Assembly: GCA_003993805.1 (NCBI GenBank)
Contig: RSEF01000001.1
Span: forward strand, 187,143,823 to 187,207,822
Origin: Himantopus leucocephalus
Lineage: Eukaryota > Chordata > Aves > Charadriiformes > Recurvirostridae
Length of the DNA stretch: 64,000 bases
Reading direction: 5' to 3'
Shown: positions 12,978 through 25,424 of the stretch, piece by piece
Numbering within the stretch: the first letter of the stretch is position 1
Layout of the letters: every line of letters begins with the position of its first letter
Made by a program: the position numbers and the translations under genes
Notes under the pieces: model-generated
Databases searched by the model: none
What the model saw: the letters and a program-made list of their open reading frames with translations, nothing else
Told to the model about the DNA's origin: nothing

Positions 12978-13092
12978 GGATGGGGCTTTGAGTAACCTGG
13001 TCTAGTGGAAAGTGTCCCTGACCATGACAGGGGGGTTGGAACTAGATGATCTTTAAGGTACCACCAACCCAAGCCATACTATGATTCTATGA

Positions 13093-15950
13093 TATTCCAA
13101 ATTTGGAAATACTAACAGAATAAGATAAATTAAATGTGATGAAAATAGCAACAATGAAATTAATAAAGCCTCAGTGTCGGCTAGTTGTTTTTTTCTTTCT
13201 TAGAGAAATACTTAGTTCTTTAATTAATCTTGTAATTTACACTTAGTCAAGCACATGACTTCTATCACTACTCTTATTATGAAACACATTTCTCATTTAT
13301 AATAATTGATTACAGATATATGTTGGGAAGGTTACGGACTTTTTAACAGTACAGTTATATCTCATCCAACAACAACAAAACATTTACCATTGAGGTTGAG
13401 TACTTCAAATGTGTAAACTCAAAGGAATCAAACACCTAAACAAGCTTGAGCACTGGACCTGTTCTCTCTTATTTAATAGTATGAGTTATTAACATAAGGA
13501 AACTTTGGCATAGCACTTTAAATAGTCAAACTTCTAATAATTTTACATGTGCATAAGCTAAGTTGATCTGATCAGCTACTTTTGTATAAATTTACAAAGG
13601 TCAGTGAGAATTGCACCTGTCTGATAATATTACTTCTTTATTTACCATTTATCTACACAACTTCATTGTTAGTTTTTGCTATTTACAGCGCAAGGTCACT
13701 GAGCCTTCATTTTATTATGTGCTGTACGGAACATAAATAAAAATAATCAAATCATTATTTTATGATAGTTTATATCCCAGGCAAGCACTGTAGTCTTTAG
13801 CAGAAATAGCTGTACAGATTCTATGAAGAGGTTATACCATATGGACTAAAGGGAAATTTGTTACTCTTGCAATAAGCTCAGAACAATGACAGGGAAACAG
13901 ATTTATCATTTTGAAGTAAGATCAAGGACAGCTCTATGGAGAATTTTTTTTTTCCCTTAGCAGTGCATAATGAAAAGGATTTGCATTGTGTGAGTGCATA
14001 AAATACTTCTACAAATCAGCTGAAGTGCAGATCTCCATACAAGTCACAAACAAAATGGAGATTAACAATATACTGTGAAAACTTTTNCACAAACAAAATG
14101 GAGATTAACAATATACTGTGAAAACTTTTCAGGCTTTGACCCACAAAAGGTATCTGAGCTTATTATTTCCCAGCCTTTAGAAATGAATCATTATGTAATC
14201 TTGTAATTACTTTACCAGAATGATGTCATTCACCAAAGTGTTGACACATGACCATATTTAACTTTCAACAGACTTATCACTATGCAGTTTTTGCTTTTTC
14301 TTTTTTTTTTCTCACTTACCTTGATAAAGCATGAGAGTAAAATGTTAACATGAGTCTTGAAAGTTCAATTTCCACCTTGTATAATGCATTTGGCTCAGAA
14401 ATGACATATACTTGGCACTATTCTACTTCATCAGTGTTAATCATATTTTCTTTCAGCTTATCTTCAAAGATTTCATCTGTCTTATACATTCAGTACTTCT
14501 GGTTTCAAAGTCATTTTTTATTTTCTTATCTTTTTTTAAGTTCTTCATTGTTGGTTATTTAATTTTTTTAACATTGTTAAACAGGATTTTAGAAGGCATC
14601 TCCCAAAAGAAATCTAATCCATATAATATAGAGTTCACCTTCACAGCATATTAGATCACCCTGTACTTTTTGTTACAGAACATAAAAATGTAAGGGCAAA
14701 ATGGCTAAATTGTATTTCATCAGGATTCCTGCTATAGAGTCAAAAAAGTCCATCATCATTACCAGAAGCACAGTTAGCAAAGCAATGAGGAATTCAGAAA
14801 AGTAATTTTTAGAGGATGTATTTTTTGAAGTACCTTACAACAACCAGTAGAGTGCAGAACAATTTTGGTCTCACCCAGGATTCTGTGGGACATTAACTGC
14901 CTTTAATTTTATGAAGTGATGTATGATAGTCAGAAATAAAGTGCACAGAAATTCTTAAATGTCAATGTATACAGCACTTTGTAAACAAGAAACACAGCCA
15001 GGAAGTCTGATTTGTTTCTGGAACCAATCCCCAGGCTTAAAAAACTGAAAAGGGAGAGCTGCCATCTTCTGTCTGAATTGCAACCACTATGAAGAAGGTA
15101 TATTTATTTGCCAGTAAGTCCCCATTGAATTCCAGGTTTAAAGATGCCTAGTCCTTACACAATATGTGAAAATTAGACATAGGTTCAGAGGGATATTTTC
15201 TTCACATTAGAAAGTAACAACAAGTGAACCACATATAACCAGAAGATACACATATACACATAGACAAATCAGCAGTATTTGACTGCTGGCATTTCAAACA
15301 ATAACATGGCATGAGTTTATCAGAAATTAATGTTTGAAATAGATACCATTTATGCTTGCCACAGCTGCCCCAGGATGTCCTGCTTCTCAGGACAATACTT
15401 TTGATTCAGGAGTAATGTACAGATTCTTTAATGAATGTAGGGTTCACATTAAATCAGTTTAAATTAAGATTTCAGGACATTTGAAATTCACCCAGGCAAG
15501 GAAAAAGAAGCTTTGTTATTTCCATCAATGTTGTAGAATTTTTTTTCTACTTATTCATTAACAAATAATTACATAATTATAACCCACTACCTAGAGGGAA
15601 GTAGGTGTTTACCTCTAGGCTTGATGTACGAATGCCTTGCTCATTCACAGCTAGAAAACCTAACCCATTTTTGTGCGCAGTAGGTACAGAATGCATTTAC
15701 TGTGAGCTCCTCATCAGTCAGTGAAGAAAGAGACACCTCCAGGAAATAATTCAGGCTATCTAAGATATGAATGCCACAAAATATTTTAAAGAGCTCACCA
15801 GTCTCAAGTGATTGCAGAGATCACAAAAAGGGATGATGTTTTGTACCCAGAACACAGAAGCAACTAATTCAACCATGAGGCTTTCAATCCTCAAGAACCT
15901 ACCTCAAGCTTCATACAGACCAAGCAAATGCTCATGCTGAACCACATATG
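13093..15950. other. Noncoding stretch with a contig-overlap artefact
   Basis: No gene or transposon is recognised. The main features are the 42-bp exact duplication around a single N at 14087 (listed separately), a small hairpin at 15590-15619 (CCTAGAGG and CCTCTAGG, 14-nt loop), and T runs near 13947, 14302 and 15540. Open frames around 14350-14654 are T-rich and domain-free. Confidence 0.5.
14045..14129. repeat. 42-bp exact duplication flanking a single N (assembly join)
   Basis: Bases 14045-14086 and 14088-14129 are identical over 42 bp (beginning CACAAACAAAATGGAG), separated only by one N at 14087. This is what is expected when two overlapping contig ends were placed side by side without merging. 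A true tandem duplication exactly centred on the only ambiguous base is much less likely. Confidence 0.9.
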
Positions 15951-16485
15951 GAATCATTTAGGCTGGAAAGGACCATTAAGATCATAGGGTCCAACCATTA
16001 ACCTAACGCTGCCAAGTCGATCACTAAACCATGTCCCTAAGCACCACGTCTACACCTCTTTTGAATACCTCCAGCCATGGTGACTAAACCACTTCCCTAG
16101 GCAGCCTCTTCCAATGCTTCACAACCCTTTCAGTGAAGAAATTTTTCCTAATATCAAGTCTAAACATCCCCTGGCATAACTTGAGGCCATTTCCTCTTGT
16201 CCTACTGCCTTTTACTTGAGAAAAGAGACTGACCTCGCTACAACCTCCTTTCAGGTAGTTGTAGAGCGCCATAAGGTCTCTCCTGAGCCTCCTGTTCTCC
16301 AGACTAAAGAACCCCAGTTCCCTGAGCAACTCCTCACAAGACTTGTGGTCTAGACCCTTCACCAGCTTTGCTGCCTGTCTCTGGACACGCTCCCAGCACC
16401 TCAATGTCTTTCTTGTGGTGAGAGACCCAAAACTTAACATAGTATTTGACGTGTGGCCTCACTAGTGCCAAGTACAGAGGAATGT
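15951..16485 (-). mobile_element. CR1 LINE, 5'-truncated, nearly intact C-terminal frame
   Basis: On the minus strand this runs from the end of the RT domain ([21 protein letters not shown] text) to the 3' untranslated end with CCTAAATGATTCC at the left boundary. The coding part at 16084-16440 is open for 118 codons and shows the C-terminal family blocks ([55 protein letters not shown]). The frame stops at TAG after RLPREVV, where other copies carry Glu, and a frame change separates the upstream RT residues. The terminal ATTCTATG repeat is reduced. The copy is dead and moderately diverged. Confidence 0.93.
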
Positions 16486-19400
16486 CAAAAAGTGAACTGA
16501 GTCCTGCAGCCAACATCACAGACTGTAAATAACAGGAAACAGATTTGTGTAATAGGTAGTTTATGAAGCATAGGTGAAACTCTTTCTTAATTTTTCTGGA
16601 GCTAAAAATCAAAAAATTTGCTCTTGCTTCAGGAGAGAGGGAGGGGCCATGTTCATCCATTCATTTGTACAAGACGGCACACTGACCTTCCAAGCCAATA
16701 ACAGGGTTTCAGTACTGCTGACATGCACATCTGATCTTGTCAGCAGAAGGTGTGAGGTGGTATGGTAAAATTCAATGGTAAGATTCTTAAAAATACTGAA
16801 AAAAACTTCTTAAAAATACCAGAAATATATCACATGTAAGAGATTAAAGAATTCATATCCCAAATGAACAAAGCTCTTTCAGTACTTTATCCCTGCATTA
16901 TCCTTTCATAATGGAAAGGTATCCACCTGTTTAGGAACCACCATTTTGCTGTGGTTGTATTACAATCTACTGCTTTGTCAACACAGCCATAAAGAAAGGA
17001 AAATTATTATAGTGGACATAAGGAGCTGTATTCAAAATTTATGGCACCCCAAAGTTTAAGGAACGTAAAAGCAATCACATTAGGTCAGGTCAAAGATCCA
17101 TCATGCCCCGTATCCTGTCACTGACAGAGCCCTGTTGCACGTTGAATACCTGTTGAATGCCTAAGGACAGGGCTGATATAAATGATACTGTCCCAGAACA
17201 TACACTCATCCTTTTCACAGTGAACTGGCCCTCTCATGGAACTATCTGGTTTGTCTTATGTTGACTCCTTGTTTCTTGTACAAAGTTCCTAAGGAAAATC
17301 ATAGGAAGGACTGACCTGGTTTATATTACTTCACTAACAAACAGGTGAATTGAAATCTGATTTCAGGGCTATAGCTTTCTTCCACAAAAATACAAACAAA
17401 CCAAAAAAAAACCCCAAACGCAAGCCGAACACTATGAACATTATTTATTTGTGAGCATAATAATGTTGTCAGAAGCATAAACTGATACAACTAGTTCTGA
17501 AAGTAAGGTAATAATATCTAAGTCTGATTTACCATTCAAAACACTTTGGTTTGAACTTTATTTCAGCATATTCTTTTATTAACCAAAATTCTTACTGAAG
17601 AACAAAAACCACACAGTCCATTTTACATTGCTTACATCTACCACAAAAAGGAATAGAAAAGGTAGATCAGGGACAATAATGACAGAACATGATTTAAGGA
17701 AGTACTATGTTTTGCTCACTGTGATTTGTAGGATCTTAGTCATTATTCAGACAAATGGTAGGTACCTACAAAAATGTCTGTAAGTCCCCAAAGTTTCATC
17801 TATTTCATCAAGAAATGGTATGTAGCAAACAGTTCCTAGTGTTTCATTTGTAAATCTTTGGTTAAAATCTTTTAGACAGGAATCTGGCAGTGCAAGTAAT
17901 ATTGTTTGACTTGCATCACTGTTCTCGCTTTTTTGTATTTTTCCTTCATTTGCATTTAAAATTTTTTCAAGGATTTAATTACATCTCAAAGCCTTGGAAA
18001 CTTAAAGGCTGATGAAATCATGGTCATAGATGCTAATTTTGTGTGGTTTTGGAGGCATTGGAGCCAAATACCTATTATCAGATAATCGGGATGTAAGACT
18101 AAATCTGAAGGAAGGAAACAGAATCCAGGAACACATTCAACACCTGTGCATAATGCAAACACAAAGGTCAAAATTTGCCCTGCTGAAAGTCAGACGAAAA
18201 CTCCACTGATACCTGAAATATATGAAAAGGTAGCAAAGATGTTGAATCTTCCCACTATGGCATTCTGCAATGCTAATCACCTTGGTGAAACATACCTATC
18301 CCTAAATTATTCATGAGGTGTGAAATGTGGTAAAATATCCTTTCACAATTATTCCATAACCCAGTTCAGAATGAACCCAGTTCAGGAGGATGGTGTTTTC
18401 AGTGGAAAAGAATATTCTTTCTAATGACCTTACTTGTGAGAAGTGCTCAGGATTTCTCAGTATTGTTATCAAAATTCTTATGGGTGACATTTCTAAGAAC
18501 GTGCTAAAATCATGATATTCATTGGGAGGCTAAATGGATATACAACAATATATCCACTACACTTCTGTCATAATCATAATGCTGACCTCTACTATCTGGC
18601 ACACAGAGAGGATTATGACTGTATTAACAACACTGGCAAAATAAAAGCTATTTTCCCAAATATACATTTTATTCCCACAACCTCTCTCTGTTATAGAATC
18701 TCAGGGATCAGAATTCTAATGCAATCTGCCCAACTGTGCATCATTCATATAGTAATCAAATCTCTGTTGTCTGTAATATGGCTGCATTATGCTTCTTTAC
18801 TCACAGGTCTGCAAATATGTTTGGGATCTGCTAATTGTCACCAGTCTTAGGTGGATAACCCAGAAAGTAAAAGACAATTGAATTCATATTCTGCTATGTT
18901 ATATTCATACAAGTCTTTATATCAGGTGGTGGCTACTTAATATCATGTAAAATCCACCCTTACACTGCCCAGACAAATAGAAACGTCCTGATGAAAATGA
19001 AGTTATTAATGAAGTACCATTTACACTAATAGCCCCATTTATATAGCATACCAGGGTAAGCTTATTGTGTTACTTCACTAATTCTTTGCTCTGATCTCAT
19101 TTGGCAAAGGATATATATATTTTTTAATTTTGACAATTTTTTCTATCATCACCTGCTCTACGTGCAGCAAAAAGAAAAAGGAAAGCGTTTGAATGTAGGT
19201 GACGGACCAAAAGAGATTTCCTTTATAATATTTCTTTTTACAATTATATGTACTCTAGATCTCTTTCCATCATCTTTTTATCCTTTACAAGATATTTTGG
19301 ATGAAGTTCGTTCCAGGAGTGATTGTGCTGACTTCCACTGAGTCACACCTGGGATGAATTTGGCTCTTTGTGTTCTTCTCAACACTCAATTGTCACTTTA

Positions 19401-21228
19401 AAACTCTGAGTCATTTGTCAGATTAAAAGAGTTCTTTTCCTGATCTCAGAGCTCTTCTGTCTGTGACTCTGTTTCTCACTTATGTGAAACATCACATTCT
19501 ATTGACTGATGTTCTCTGTGATGCATGTTGTACCGTAGTAACTCAGTTAATCCCATGGTAGTTTTGCATGTTATTGCAATTCTCTTAGCCACATAATGTG
19601 TACTTCTTTCTTTGCAACAAATAAAAAAGTTAAATAGTATGTATGTGGATAATATTCAAAGAGTTCAGCTTCGTGCCTCTTTAATTCGTATTTGACAAGA
19701 AAAAATCTTCTCCAGCTTCTTTGAACATAACCAAGGAATTATTTCCCCAAAAGCCTTTTTAAAAGGACCACATTGACCAGGATTATAAAACAGCTACTCT
19801 TTTGAATTAAAAATCTGAAACTTTTATCACTATGTTTCCATTTCAGCTGCTCCCCTGAAAATGGGCATGTTTCACTATAATTACATCTTATTTGCAAGTC
19901 ATTTCAAATCCAACCATACAGGCTGAAAAACAGTTACAGCCTTGATCTAGGTCTACGAAGTAATGCTTCCACAACCATATTTTTATTGTTTTATGATGGC
20001 TCTGATTCCTTGCCAGCCACGCCTTTCCTGCTCTGTGAACTCCTTTTTGCATCTGTGTCTTAAAAGCTGCCAACAGAAAAAGAGGAAAGCAATGCATCAA
20101 GAGGAACTGAGAAAAACATAACTAAGCAGAAGACACACACAAAAGACCCCAGAGAAAGAGAAAGTGATTAGTGATATGTTCTGTAGGAATCTTTTTTTCT
20201 ACCTGACCGCTTGTATCATCAACAGAATGTCTTGGGAAATCCTCCACAGTGAGGTGTTCTCACTGGATGTTCAGATCTTCATTGTATTTTTCCAAATACC
20301 GTTTTGCCACATACAAAATTTCTCATTTTTATACATATTTTTACAAGAAATAGTGTCAGCCAAAAGTTCAGAACTATATAAGGTAAGTTATGTATTAAGG
20401 TAAAAAATGAAGAAAATGTCATAAATAAAACATAAACAAAAATTCTTTGAAGAATGAATGGCTATTTTAGAGGGTCTGATCTGTGTCTCTCTACAGAGCA
20501 CTAAAGGGAAAAAGATAAAGAAGATCTAAAGTAATGTCTAATTGGTTATTTATAATGGCCTCAGACCCCAGGATTTTTATTATTTTGCAAAGAATTGTGG
20601 GATACTTATAACCTCTTTTGCTGAAAGGCATCAATGTTTCCTATATACTACTTTTCTCTCAGGGCAAAGGCTACGATGTGGCTCTGCAATATTTTAGACC
20701 TTTGCAGGGAAAGGAAATTCTCTAGTTTGACCTTTCCATGAATCAGTATTAATTCCTCAGGAAATTATGATTATGGAAGAAAAATTACAGTTTCAGGATC
20801 CACTTCTCTCCCAACAAGGCAATACAGAACAAAAAGTTTGGTCTACAACAGCACTCTTCACCCCATTAAGAGTTATACTCTAACTATCAGAGAATGGCAC
20901 CATCAATTTCTGAAATCTTGGGAAACAGACTTTTGTTATAGCTATGCTTCCTTTTTAACTTGTTGCATTCTTCAATATCATGACTATTTGTGCTTAGCAA
21001 TAATTTAAATAAATCAAAACTACCATTTAGCATTAAACGAGTTGTGGAAGACATCTTTGTAGTGATGAAGAGTCACCAAATATTGGCTTGAATAGTCAGA
21101 AGGTCAAGGGAAGTAAGGGAAGGTCAAGGGAAGGTTATTGCCTTCTGTTTAGCACTTGTAGTCCACATCTGGCTTTATCTAGTGCTGAACCCTTTGATTT
21201 AAAAGATGTATTGTCCAAGTGGAGATAG
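16486..21228. other. Noncoding stretch, mostly unique sequence
   Basis: No gene is called. An old repeat fragment at 17080-17225 is listed separately. Minor features are a doubled CCCAGTTCAG 15 bp apart near 18361-18386, a TTCTTAAAAATAC direct repeat near 16782-16820, an ATATATATAT run near 19111, and a 20-bp near-tandem AAGGTCAAGGGA repeat at 21100-21135. The open frame at 18512-18850 plus (112 codons) has a biased, domain-free translation and is not called. Confidence 0.5.
17080..17225 (+). repeat. Possible ancient amniote interspersed repeat fragment
   Basis: The text GGTCAAAGATCCATCATGCCC..GTATCCTGTCACTGACAG followed by GATACTGTCCCAGAACATAC resembles, from memory, a moderately old repeat seen in many bird and reptile sequences (GGTCCATCTAGCCCAGTATCCTGTCTCTGACAGTGG-like). 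I cannot name the family with confidence. The similarity is spread over about 140 bp with a diverged middle part. It carries no coding capacity. Confidence 0.4.
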
Positions 21229-21655
21229 TACAACAAAGGAGCACTGGGATGGGTAGTGGACTGGAGCACATGATTTTTCAGCAAAGGCTGAGAAACCTGA
21301 ATTTGGCTAGACTCAAAAAGGGAAGGCTCAGGGAAGATCTAGTTGCTCTCTTCAACTACCTAATGGTGAGCTAGATGAAAGAAAGAGGCAGATCTTTCTC
21401 AGAGATGCATCATGAAGAAGAGGAGTCCATGATCATAAGTTGAAGCAAAGTAGTTCTCAGTAAATACAAGGTAAACAAATTTCATTATGAGAATGCTTAA
21501 GCTCTGGAATGGAACACGTTGCCCAGAGAGGCTGTGAAATATCCATTTTGAGCTCCAGGTCCTGAGGAACCTGAGGAACGAAGCCAGCACTGGTTTGAGG
21601 AGGAAGTTGGACTAGAGGATCTGCAAAGTTTCCTTTCAACCTAAAATATTCTTTG
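21229..21655 (+). mobile_element. Older, highly diverged CR1 LINE fragment
   Basis: This is a decayed CR1 3' region. Recognisable blocks are GGACTGGAGCACATGA, GCTGAGAAACCTGAATTTGG, AAGGCTCAGGGAAGATC, TCTTCAACTACCTAATGG, TTGCCCAGAGAGGCTGTG and TTGGACTAGAGGATCTGC, ending TCCTTTCAACCTAAAATATTC. It matches the older CR1 style (TTCAACTACCTAATGG, GTTGCCCAGAGAGGCTGTG, GAGGATC) better than the RDMV or DGALSNL copies. Many indels remove any frame, and the terminal repeat has decayed, so it is likely the oldest CR1 copy in the window. Confidence 0.85.
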
Positions 21656-24600
21656 CTTCCATGAAGTAGGAGGACCAACATTCTAAACAACCCAAGTGGC
21701 CATTTTGTTAACATTCTTGACAAAATGTAGTCTTCCTTCCATATCACCTAATAATTCAGTTGCACAGCTCTTTTTGTTTTCCCATGGTGCATCTCAATAC
21801 TGTAAAACACCTTTTTCAGATGTAGATTGAACCTTCTCCCCAGCTTCATCAGTTGGTTTTGAAAATTGCATGATGAGCTATAAAACACACCATGACTTCT
21901 TCATTATTATTTTTATTAATTAAGGTCTTAGTTATGCAGTTTAGGCACAGCCTTACGGTGGAGCCTGTTCTTCCTCAATCTCCCCGTGCACAAGAGGAAT
22001 TTGCATATTATTAATATATGGTTGCATTATATCTGCAGCTTGAGGCTCTTTGGTGCAAAGTTCTGTCTGAACACAAACCCTTGGAATGATCCCACCCATC
22101 CCCAACAAGTTAAAAGTCACAGGAGAAAGGACAGGCAAAACTCAGAAGAAAATGAAAGTACAAATCTACAAATGGGAAACCGTGTCTGACAGAGCTGCTT
22201 AAAGGCACCTGCGACCTTTACACAGGACATATTTTGGAGCCAGACAGATACTCCTTGAGGATATTCTCAATGATTTAACCATAGGACTATTTCTTCCTCT
22301 CTTCTGCCCTTCTTCATGGCATGCCAGCTGGCTTCTTCGATGAAGGAAGAATCAGTCATACCTCTGGCTATCCTACACTAGCTTGCGGGAGTGGGGATGA
22401 CTACTCTCTTTGGTTCTTTCTGAACTATATTCTAGTTTTTGGCAAATGATTACAAATATCTTGTCCCTGTTTATTAATCACAAGTGAGGTAGAATGGTTT
22501 CTCCCTGCACAAGACACTTACTTACCTATCTACACTCTTCCTTATGTGGTGGTGAAAAATAGCACTTTTAGGAGGCAGTTCATCACAACGAATTTAGATC
22601 TCTACATTAGAATGAGATAAATTGAATCTTTCTTTACACACACTACAGAAACAGTCTAGCTAGGGTATCTAGCACAGAAATAGAGTTTACAGATGAATCT
22701 CACACTCACAGTTAGTAGATTGCAAAGTTAGTTACAAGTCTACTAGCCTAATGTTCATAAAAAGGGGTTGGCTATTTCAGCCAAGGTCTATCTCTTGGCT
22801 CTTATTTCTGGGAGACAAACCTTCTCTTTGCTATTTCAGGTAGACTGCTCAGCCACTATGTATACTGCTCCAAAGACTGCCTTCTCTCTGATAAAAGACC
22901 TCAACACACTCATTAAGTGTCAGCCATAGACTTCATTTAAGATCAGGTACACGACATGGATTTATCATATGGTAAGTAGTAAATGTAGCTCTTTATGGTA
23001 GTGACAAAGTCACACACAGTAGGGTCATCTCTGCAGCAGCTTAAATCAAAAAATAGTTTCCGATTACTTAACAATCCATTTCCATGCAGCTATCATGCAT
23101 TTTTAGTTGATTAATTATTTTATTCATACACTCAACATCATTCAATTTTTATCACTCCATGAATGACACACATCTGTTCATGTCCCATATTATCAAATGT
23201 TAGATACTATTATTTCCATGTCATCCTTCTACAGTAACACAGATTGTGTTTATTTTGTTAACCTGATGGACAACAGAAATCTTCCTTAGTCTACTGTTTA
23301 TCTTATTATCAAATAACCATAACTTCAGTGACACAGCTCCATTAAGTAGGTTTCCTGATCTTTAGACCTACACAGTATTGTTTCAACCTACAATAATATC
23401 AAGTTCAACATAACAAAAAGCCCCACAACAGGCAAAATGTCAGAATAAGAATACCTGACATTTGCACTATATTAGTGACTTTGAAAATCTGCTGTGTTAT
23501 CCTCATTTCTGATGTTGATGTTGATACTAAAGTTCAGACCCATTTTAGGAATCTATGTCCAAAAACTTGATTCCAAACATTCCATCACAAAAATGTGAGA
23601 CTCAACAGTTTTGTGCAGGCCTATCAGTGGTCAAATCTTTGTCAGTTATGTACCACTTTGTCATCTTTAACACATCTAACAAAAGTGCACACCAGAGCCA
23701 TCAAAAAAGAAAGGAAGGGTTTTTCTACTGTTCTAGATGTATGAAATTGCTCTTTTTTATGATGGCAACACTAGTCCCTATGCAGAGATGAGGCATTTTC
23801 CCATCTCTCTTGCCTCCACAGCCCGATTCAGTAAGTACTCTGCAAGACTGGCTTATTGATAGGACTTCCTGCATAGCAACAATCAGACAATACAACCTTC
23901 TGTTACAATGGGACAGTGACAGTAAGATGCATGCAAAATGTAGAAAACATATATTTGGTTGTTTCTCACTTCCCAGAAGAAAAATTTTTAAGACATTTGA
24001 GGTTTTGCTTTACGGATATTTTTTTCCACCAGAAAATAATTCCTAATGAAAAGGAAAGTCTGTTTTCAGTTTTCTTTTGCATTGAATTCCCAATGAACAA
24101 CGTCTGTGCCAGCAGTAGCTAAAGGAAATTTATGGATATTAATAGGGAGTTGGAGCAGGAAATTTATCAGCTTTTACCCTACTCCCTAGCCCAGGTATCC
24201 CAGACAGAATACTTGTAATCTTTACCACCTAAATCCCTATTACCCAAAACTTCTGAAACTTTCAAATTTCAAACTAATTCAGGGAGCAAAATTTTCACAA
24301 GGTCATCTAATCCTAGAACAGCAATGGCTATCTGCCACTTAAAGCAGAGTTTGACAAGTACAAGCCATTACCAGAAGAACTCTTGAGGCTGTTGAATGTT
24401 AGAGTAATGGATAAGTTTAATTACTTAGGTAACATGAAATAGAGGCGGGGGGGTGGAGGCGGTGGGGGAACTTTATTGTGTGGAAGACAGCTTCATAACA
24501 CACAGAATACAAACTCAAGCTTGAAAGGATGACCTCTTCCGTCTGCAGTTCACTGACAGCATGGAATGGTTTGAGAATGGAGAAAAATAAAACTTGGGTC

Positions 24601-25424
24601 CAATAATCTTATGCTTTATACTAGGCAAGATTCATGTCCAGAGAAAGAGAAAAAAAAAAAAAAGGAGTTATTTAAAAGAGAATTACGAAATTAACAGCTG
24701 AAAGATATAAGAATCTCTTACTACTTTAACAAAGGAGGAACTCAAATATAACAGGTATTTACCTCATGGGGATAAAAAGAACAAAGCAAACCACTGCCAA
24801 CTGTTAAAATGATTGCTGAAGGGTTGCAGCAGCTCAACCCTGCCCAAATTAGTCAGTCAGGAAAGCATCCCCAGAGAAAAAAATCCTAAATCCCATATAA
24901 AAAGAAGGCAATGATACAGAATGTGGGGAGCTGAGGGAAGTATAGCAGCTCTAGGTTTGCTGCAGATACAGTATTATAAAGGAAGTGTCATGCTTGCATT
25001 TTAATACAGTATTTTTAATGTTCGAAGTCATGACATAATCAGAACCACTAGAAAGTGCCAGTTGTTACATTTCACAGAGGCTTACAGCAAGACCTCAGGT
25101 ATTGACAATGCCCAAGACTAATGGTGTCATACGACCGTGCCCTGAGAGTGCATTAGGCTGGGAGCTGTTGAAGCATCCTAGCACATCCATCTCCCTCCCC
25201 GCGCATTTTTCATACAAAAGAAATCTGGGGTTGCAGAACAAAAGGGAACTACACTGCAGCTTCACAAAGTTTCAGGTCTGGATTTTTAGGGGACCAGGAC
25301 TCTGCAGACTCTAGTGGTAAGAAGATAAATTTACATGTAGTGTAGAAACAACAGATCTCTGTAAGACCACTTGGTCTCTGATGGAGCAGTTAAAAGCTGG
25401 GTTAAAACTGACATTCCTGGAAAG
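21656..25424. other. Noncoding stretch with one G-rich block
   Basis: No gene is seen. A G-rich segment at 24445-24468 holds a G7 run and several GG/GGGGG runs. A run of A occurs at about 24651-24663. The open frames at 23555-24122 overlap one another in different frames and lack domains. Confidence 0.5.
24445..24468 (+). repeat. G-rich low-complexity block
   Basis: The sequence reads GCGGGGGGGTGG then AGGCGGTGGGGG, with at least five G runs of two or more in 24 bases, in an otherwise AT-rich neighbourhood. A two-tetrad G-quadruplex is possible. A three-tetrad fold would need to draw two runs from the G7 tract. No gene lies next to it. Confidence 0.6.

Larger units (their letters stand above)
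11871..13092 (+). mobile_element. CR1 LINE with reverse transcriptase core, split by assembly gap
   Basis: This is the longest CR1 copy in the window. It starts within ORF2 upstream of the reverse transcriptase ([16 protein letters not shown] text near 11879) and passes the segment normally found between the endonuclease and RT ([16 protein letters not shown]). It then enters the RT domain before a 100-N gap at 12878-12977. After the gap the last coding residues DGALSNLV and stop are followed by the 3' untranslated end and ATGATTCTATGAT. Stop codons and frame changes before 12327 and at 12801 show that it is dead. The DGALSNLV tail places it in the same subfamily as the copy at 36.3 kb, different from the RDMV-tailed copies. 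About 300 codons of RT that should lie between SMSKW and DGALSNLV are absent, presumably in the gap. Confidence 0.93.

Noticed and set aside
14045..14129. Apparent 42-bp tandem repeat as a biological duplication
   Set aside because: It is exactly centred on a lone N, so a contig overlap artefact is the simpler explanation.
18512..18850. 112-codon plus-strand open frame
   Set aside because: No domain or splice context is visible, and composition is typical of translated noncoding DNA.
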